Assembly (NCBI GenBank): GCA_965208605.1 | Contig: OZ242345.1 | Coordinates: 1,054,001 to 1,118,000 of the forward strand | Direction: 5' to 3' | Source of the DNA: UBA9659 sp965208605 | GTDB lineage: Bacteria > Pseudomonadota > Gammaproteobacteria > Pseudomonadales > Azotimanducaceae | DNA: 64,000 nt | Shown: piece by piece, positions 59,436 to 64,000 of the stretch | Position numbering within the stretch: position 1 is the stretch's first letter | Layout of the letters: each line of letters opens with the position of its first letter | Program-made: the position numbers and the translations under genes | Notes under the pieces: generated by a model | Database searches by the model: none | Seen by the model: only the letters and a program-made list of their open reading frames with translations | What the model was told of the DNA's origin: nothing

Positions 59436-60392
59436 TTAGCTTAACCATAAAACTATCGCTCCTGTTGCCAGTAGGTTAATCAACGTCAAGGGCAACATAT
59501 ACTTCCATCCAAATGACATGAGTTGGTCATAGCGGGGTCTGGGTATAGCGGCGCGCAGGAGGATGAAGAAGCACACAAAAATAAATGTTTTGATAAAGAA
59601 CCAGATAATCGGCGGCAGGAAGGCAGGGCCTAGCCAACCACCAAAGAAGATAGCCGCGATGACCGCCGAGGTGAGCAGCACGCCCAGATATTCACCCACC
59701 ATAAACATCCCAAACTTCATGCCCGAATATTCAGTATGGAAACCAGCGACCAGTTCATGCTCCGCCTCGGGCAAATCAAATGGTAGTCGATGACTTTCCG
59801 CAATCCCCGCAATCATGAACACCACAAAGCCAATAAACTGCGGGATGACGAACCAGCCATGTTCCTGCTGATAGTTGACAATCTCCACCAAACTGAAGGA
59901 ACCCGTCAGCATGACAACGCCCATCAGGGACAGACCCATAAATACCTCATAACTCACCATCTGAGCGGCGGCTCTCAGACCACCTAAAAGCGCATACTTG
60001 TTATTTGATGACAGGCCTCCCAAGAGCACGCTGTATACCGCCAGGGAGGTCATGCCGAGGAAGAAGAGTAGCCCAATGTTCAGATCTGCCACATGGATAT
60101 TCGGTGCGTAGGGCAGTATGGCAAATCCCATGAGCATCGCGATGACGACCACCGTGGGGGCCATGACAAACGGGAACCGGTCGGCAAAGGGGGGTATCCA
60201 GTCTTCCTTGGCAAAAAGTTTGATGACGTCCGCCAATGCGAGCCCTATGCCCAGAGGACCCACCCGGTTGGGGCCTAGCCGATCCTGCCAGATACCGAGT
60301 AGCCGACGCTCAAACCAAATCAGAATAGCAGCAGCTGCCAGAGAACCGAGCAGTACCGTGTAAATAATGAGGATGGATATGAGCTCTGCCAT
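59436..60392 (-). CDS. nuoH: NADH-quinone oxidoreductase subunit H
   Basis: A 318-aa, eight-helix membrane subunit that forms the quinone entry channel at the base of the peripheral arm. Signature segments are ERRLLGIWQDRLGPNRVGPL, ADVIKLFAKEDWIPP, GIAESHRLPFDLPEAEHELV and GFHTEYSGMKFGMFM; the acidic E-channel residues are in place. It overlaps the nuoG stop by one base (TGATG). Length is close to the E. coli subunit (325). Confidence 0.96.
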   Translation of the reverse strand: MAELISILIIYTVLLGSLAAAAILIWFERRLLGIWQDRLGPNRVGPLGIGLALADVIKLFAKEDWIPPFADRFPFVMAPTVVVIAMLMGFAILPYAPNIHVADLNIGLLFFLGMTSLAVYSVLLGGLSSNNKYALLGGLRAAAQMVSYEVFMGLSLMGVVMLTGSFSLVEIVNYQQEHGWFVIPQFIGFVVFMIAGIAESHRLPFDLPEAEHELVAGFHTEYSGMKFGMFMVGEYLGVLLTSAVIAAIFFGGWLGPAFLPPIIWFFIKTFIFVCFFILLRAAIPRPRYDQLMSFGWKYMLPLTLINLLATGAIVLWLS

Positions 60393-63208
60393 CAGCCGCT
60401 CCTATCCGTCAGTATCAGCTCGGGTCTGAGCGGATCTTTGGGACCGCCCTGCCAGCCGGGGATGAGCTGGAGATGCTCAGGTGTCGCATCGGCCAGCCCC
60501 CGGGTCTGCTCAATTTTTGGATAGACCAGACAGTGAGTCGCTACCTCATCGTCAAGGATGACGTTGAGTTCAATTTTCTTGTCAGGGAGTTGGCAAGCAA
60601 GCCCATCACCCGCTGAGAGGCCAAGGGCAGTAGCCGTTTTGGTGTGCATGCGTGCATAAGGTGCTGGAATACGGGTCGCTAATTCTTGAGCATGTCGGGT
60701 CACCGGGTCGCTCCCGAATATATGGTGCTGCGCAATGAATCGGAGGTTGGATCGATACGGCGCGGGGGTTGCGGGCGCCAAGGTGTAAGGCGACGGCAGC
60801 GCATCGCCGCTAAGCAAACGGACGCCGGGATTGCCCATAGTGTCTGCACCGCCGACCTCAGTTTGGAATTTGTAGATGGATTGATTGGAGTTCCAGCCTG
60901 GGGACCAGGCATAGGTTCTCAGGCTAGCGGGTGCTTGCTGCTGATTGCCTTCCATGGTGAAGGCAAGGGCGGACTCTCTATCCACCGGCTGTTTGGGTTC
61001 ATGTACCGACACCTGGGACTGCATTGCAGTCCTGCCACTCGCCCGGTGAGTCATTCGGGGAAGTTTGCTACCGAGGACCCGGAAGCCCGCATCAGGCGCA
61101 CATTCAGCGATGCGTTTGAGTGGCGGGCACTCATCCATAATGGATTCTATGATGGCTTCCACACTTGATGATGCTGCCGAGGCAACCTTCTCCTTCTCCT
61201 TCTCGTCACGGGAAGAGACACGAGAAGGGTCATAGGAAGAGTCACGAGAGTGGTTAAATGGATTGCTATCAAGCGCATCATCATCGAACGTCTTGAGGAG
61301 GTGGTAACTCGGTGCTACATCGCCCGGGGGAAGAAACACTGCCAGGTTCCGTTGTGCCCTACCCTCAAAATTGACGAAGGTGCCTTCCGCCTCAGCGAAT
61401 GAGGCCGCGGGTAACAGAACATCTGCCATGGAGACACTGGTGTTATCCAGATAATCCAGCACGACCAGATGCTTGATAGCGGACATTTTTGGCGCAAACT
61501 CAGCGCCAAGGTGCGCTTCCAGGTCATTTTCAAGCAGAATCATGGTGTCTGGTGCCGGGTCAAGCAGGGCTTCAACAGCATGGCTATTATCCAGCATCGC
61601 CACGCCAATGCTGTTGCACTCATCCGCCACTAGCAGCAGCCCCGCCGCGGGGTTAACCGACTGCAAGGCAAGAGAAAGATTAACCGCCGCCTGCATCACA
61701 TTGAGCTCACCGAGGCTGGTGCCGGACACCACAAGCGGTCGCTTCGCAGCGCGCAACAACTGGGCGACATGGCTCGCCTGGCTCTCGGTGCTTGCCGACC
61801 CCGGCTCAGCAGACAGCTGCTCGGATACTGCCACAGAAAAGGCAAGAATCTCATCGGGTGTCAACCGCAGTGATTGGCTGGCGACATCGTCTAGCCGGTC
61901 CGGCATGGGGGTAGCGATGACCAGCGGGCTGAGCGCCGCCTGCGCCAACTCCCGCACCGCCGCGTCATGCCATTCGGCAATAGCTGTGTCCCCCGCCATC
62001 TCTTTGGAACGATTACGTACTGCCTGCCGAATACTGAGTGCCAGCATAGGCGCATGATTGGTGGCGTCTTCACCCAGGACCAGGATGGTGTCAAAGGTCG
62101 CCACCTCGGCAAGAGTCGGGGTATTCATACCACTCGCCAGGACCTCAAGAATGAGCTGATGCATGGCTTGTTCCTGTTGGTTCATGCCGTTGCTGTAGTT
62201 CTCGGCACCGACCAGTTGCCGCAATGCCTGGTTAGCCTCAAGGCTTGCCCGGGGTGAACCGATACCAATCACTCGGGCTGACTCTTGCATGTAGATACGC
62301 ACCTTGGCTTTGGCATCGTCTATCGGCAAGGGGTCATAGGTGCCTAGTTCATTGCGGATGCCGGCCTGGAGAATGCGTGCCGGTGAATTGACATGCTGGG
62401 CACCAAAGCGACCCCGGTCACATAGGAAGTACCCATTGATGTCCTGGTGATAACGGTTATGCACCCGCCGCACCTTCCCGTAACGTTCCGAGGTGTAGGT
62501 ATTGCAGCCGATGGCACAACCCTGGCAAATGGTCGGTGAAGACTGGAGATCCCATTTTCTGGTGTATTCCTTGGCGAGCGTCTTGTCGGTGAAGACGCCA
62601 GTCGGGCAGACCTCCACCAGATTGCCAGCAAATTCATTTTCCAGAATCCCGGGCTCTGCCCTGCCAAAAAATATCCTATCGCGCGAGCCGAAGGCATTCA
62701 GATCATTCCCGCCCGCATAGTCCTGATAAAACCTCACGCAGCGATAACAGGTAATGCAGCGGTTCATTTCATGCCCGATGAAGGGACCAAGATATTGATT
62801 ATTAAAGGTGGTCTTTCTGCCCTGATAGCGGCGATCCCGGTGCCCCACCATCACGGTCATATCCTGGAGATGACATTCACCGCCTTCTTCACAGACCGGG
62901 CAGTCGTGGGGATGATTCAACATCAGATTTTCAATGACCGAGCGGCGAAAGTCAGATGCCTTTTCAGTGGAGACGGAAAAGTGCGCCCCATCGGTTACCG
63001 GGGTCATGCAAGCCATGACCAACTTGCCTTGAGTATCCTCATCGTTGGCGTACTGCAGCAACGCGCACTGTCGGCAAGCACCGACACTCCCCATGGCTGG
63101 ATGCCAGCAAAAATAAGGCATATCCACGCCCGCACTGAGCAGTGCCTCCAGCACATTAGTGCCGGCTTTACCGGGCAGTTCCTCTCCGTCAACAATAATC
63201 ACAGGCAT
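60392..63208 (-). CDS. nuoG: NADH-quinone oxidoreductase subunit G with inserted repeat
   Basis: A 938-aa iron-sulfur subunit (E. coli about 908). The N-terminal [2Fe-2S] site is PYFCWHPAMGSVGACRQC (about residues 31-48); HPHDCPVCEEGGECHLQDM and CITCYRCVRF bind N4/N5, and CQGCAIGCNTY binds N7. The molybdopterin-oxidoreductase-like C-terminal domain follows. Residues about 649-675 are a hydrophilic insertion (SRDSSYDPSRVSSRDEKEKE) encoded by 12-bp and 6-bp repeats, which explains the extra length. The start is ATG 63208. The 239-bp gap to nuoF contains a 73-bp minisatellite, unlike the tight spacing elsewhere in the operon. Confidence 0.95.
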   Translation of the reverse strand: MPVIIVDGEELPGKAGTNVLEALLSAGVDMPYFCWHPAMGSVGACRQCALLQYANDEDTQGKLVMACMTPVTDGAHFSVSTEKASDFRRSVIENLMLNHPHDCPVCEEGGECHLQDMTVMVGHRDRRYQGRKTTFNNQYLGPFIGHEMNRCITCYRCVRFYQDYAGGNDLNAFGSRDRIFFGRAEPGILENEFAGNLVEVCPTGVFTDKTLAKEYTRKWDLQSSPTICQGCAIGCNTYTSERYGKVRRVHNRYHQDINGYFLCDRGRFGAQHVNSPARILQAGIRNELGTYDPLPIDDAKAKVRIYMQESARVIGIGSPRASLEANQALRQLVGAENYSNGMNQQEQAMHQLILEVLASGMNTPTLAEVATFDTILVLGEDATNHAPMLALSIRQAVRNRSKEMAGDTAIAEWHDAAVRELAQAALSPLVIATPMPDRLDDVASQSLRLTPDEILAFSVAVSEQLSAEPGSASTESQASHVAQLLRAAKRPLVVSGTSLGELNVMQAAVNLSLALQSVNPAAGLLLVADECNSIGVAMLDNSHAVEALLDPAPDTMILLENDLEAHLGAEFAPKMSAIKHLVVLDYLDNTSVSMADVLLPAASFAEAEGTFVNFEGRAQRNLAVFLPPGDVAPSYHLLKTFDDDALDSNPFNHSRDSSYDPSRVSSRDEKEKEKVASAASSSVEAIIESIMDECPPLKRIAECAPDAGFRVLGSKLPRMTHRASGRTAMQSQVSVHEPKQPVDRESALAFTMEGNQQQAPASLRTYAWSPGWNSNQSIYKFQTEVGGADTMGNPGVRLLSGDALPSPYTLAPATPAPYRSNLRFIAQHHIFGSDPVTRHAQELATRIPAPYARMHTKTATALGLSAGDGLACQLPDKKIELNVILDDEVATHCLVYPKIEQTRGLADATPEHLQLIPGWQGGPKDPLRPELILTDRSG
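61187..61252. repeat. 6-bp and 12-bp tandem repeats in nuoG
   Basis: CCTTCT repeats at 61187-61204 encode the EKEKEK run. They are followed by four 12-bp units (GTCACGGGAAGA, GACACGAGAAGG, GTCATAGGAAGA, GTCACGAGAGTG; 61205-61252) encoding the Ser/Arg/Asp repeats. All are in frame within the C-terminal domain. Confidence 0.85.
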
Positions 63209-63241
63209 TAGTCTGCTTCCTTGCTTAGTCTTCTCTTTATA

Positions 63242-63498
63242 GGAGCAACCCTATTATAGGGGCACCCGCGGCCGTCAACTCTTTACATGGCACCGCGACC
63301 ATCAACTCTTTATCGGAGCAACCCTATTATAAGGGCACCCGCGACCGTCAACTCTTTACATGGCACCGCGACCATCAACTCTTTATCGGAGCAACCCTAT
63401 TATAAGGGCACCCGCGACCGTCAACTCTTTACATGGCACCGCGACCATCAACTCTTTATCGGAGCAACCCTATTATAAGGGCACCCGCGACCGTCAAC
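63242..63498. repeat. 73-bp minisatellite between nuoG and nuoF (3.5 copies)
   Basis: A 73-bp unit beginning GGAGCAACCCTATTATAAGG starts at 63242, 63315, 63388 and 63461 and stops about half-way through the fourth copy at 63498. Copies 2-4 are nearly identical; the first has a few changes. Each unit contains two related halves (GACCGTCAACTCTTTACATG and GACCATCAACTCTTTATC). The rightmost copy encodes the last residues and stop codon of NuoF. There are no unique spacers, so it is not a CRISPR array. Confidence 0.97.
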
Positions 63499-64000
63499 AT
63501 GGGCTTTAAATTCATCCGCAAAATACTTGAGCCCACTGGTCAGCGGCTCCATAGCACCCGGGGCATGCGCACAGTGGGTGTTGCCAATAGCGCCAATGAA
63601 GCCGGCTTGATCCTCAAGGAGTTGCAGGTCTTCCGGCCGGCCGGCCCCGGCTTCCATAGCATCCAAAATCTGCTGCACCCAGGCAACCCCTTCCCGGCAA
63701 GGCGTACAGAAACCACAGGATTCCCTGGCGAAAAACTTTTCCAGGTTGGCAATCATCCCCAGAGGGCAGGCTCGGTCATCAAGAATAATCATGGTGCCAG
63801 TGCCCATCCGACTACCCGCTTGCATCACCGGCTCATAGTCCATAGGCAGGTCAAGATGCGCCGGCAAGAGGAAGTCTGTTGAGGCCCCGCCGGGTAAAAA
63901 GGCTTTCAGTTGATACCCCTCGGCCATGCCGCCGGCATGCTCTTCTAGTATTTCCCGTATGGGGGTACCCATAGGCAACTCCCAGCAGCCGGGGTTTGCC
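63448..64000 (-). CDS. nuoF: NADH-quinone oxidoreductase subunit F, C-terminal part (runs off the window)
   Basis: Partial: the frame enters from the right edge as NPGCWELPMGTPIREILEEH, continues AFLPGGASTDFLLPAHLDLP and contains the N3 cluster motif ESCGFCTPCREG and the late Cys in THCAHAPGAMEPL. This is the C-terminal 180 or so residues of the NADH- and FMN-binding subunit. After the normal end (LKYFADEFKAHV) the last residues (DGRGCPYNRVAPIKS) and the TGA stop come from the 73-bp minisatellite, so the original C terminus has been replaced or extended by repeat sequence. The start codon lies beyond base 64000. Confidence 0.95.
   Translation of the reverse strand, partial: ANPGCWELPMGTPIREILEEHAGGMAEGYQLKAFLPGGASTDFLLPAHLDLPMDYEPVMQAGSRMGTGTMIILDDRACPLGMIANLEKFFARESCGFCTPCREGVAWVQQILDAMEAGAGRPEDLQLLEDQAGFIGAIGNTHCAHAPGAMEPLTSGLKYFADEFKAHVDGRGCPYNRVAPIKS

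Noticed and set aside
61473..62057. A 194-codon open frame antisense to nuoG
   Set aside because: Composition is that of the complement of nuoG; no domain seen.
63242..63498. Possible CRISPR array
   Set aside because: The 73-bp units are contiguous and nearly identical, with no unique spacers and no cas genes nearby.

Overview
The window looks like a chromosomal segment of a free-living or host-associated, probably marine, heterotrophic gammaproteobacterium. Inferred from: an NADH dehydrogenase (complex I) operon with E. coli-like gene order, an Entner-Doudoroff sugar cluster next to a secreted GH16 beta-glucanase and a Na+/sugar symporter, a TonB-dependent receptor, a complete tyrosine/homogentisate pathway, and a fused B12 mutase (IcmF). 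No species is assigned.

Layout. 72-2739 (+): three-gene meta-cleavage operon (aldehyde dehydrogenase plus LigA/LigB-type extradiol dioxygenase). 2885-9291: amidase, a decayed IS1595-type element, MBL-fold hydrolase, TonB receptor and a divergent LysR gene. 9292-10272: a graveyard (ilvC 3' remnant, an IS end, a TauE/SafE remnant). 10273-15085: kinase, class III aminotransferase/phospho-lyase and SDR operon, divergent from an MFS transporter whose ribosome-binding site is split from its start codon by a MITE. 15100-15637: dead IS481-like transposase. 15665-23421: MarR regulator and operator, hmgA, LysR regulator, hppD-fah-maiA, DAHP synthase, PP2C phosphatase. 23800-26358: secreted amidohydrolase and a lipoprotein. 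26992-36891 (-): edd-glk-zwf-pgl, sugar symporter, GH16, and two GAPDH genes, one lacking the catalytic cysteine. 37058-40417 (-): icmF. 40844-44541 (-): AT-rich accessory island (RES-domain protein, M15-like protein, two very small genes, a 333-aa unknown) ending at two tRNA genes. 45355-49816: Sel1-repeat protein and two tandemly duplicated AAA ATPases. 49973-52968 (+): oadA-oadB. 53052-64000 (-): nuoN to nuoF, with nuoF running off the right edge.

Functionally, the sugar cluster can be read as one route: extracellular beta-1,3-glucan is cut by the GH16 enzyme, sugar enters by Na+ symport, glucokinase, Zwf, Pgl and Edd make KDPG, and GAPDH handles the lower half. The aldolase (eda) is not in the window. 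The tyrosine cluster carries 4-hydroxyphenylpyruvate to fumarate and acetoacetate.

Two genome-scale peculiarities stand out. First, nine otherwise ordinary genes carry in-frame short tandem repeats, nearly all with a 12-bp (four-codon) period, at loops, linkers or termini. Second, nearly every non-operonic gap holds copies of a composite palindromic repeat family, some able to form very long hairpins. Together with IS remnants and pseudogenes this suggests a genome with active repeat expansion and moderate decay.
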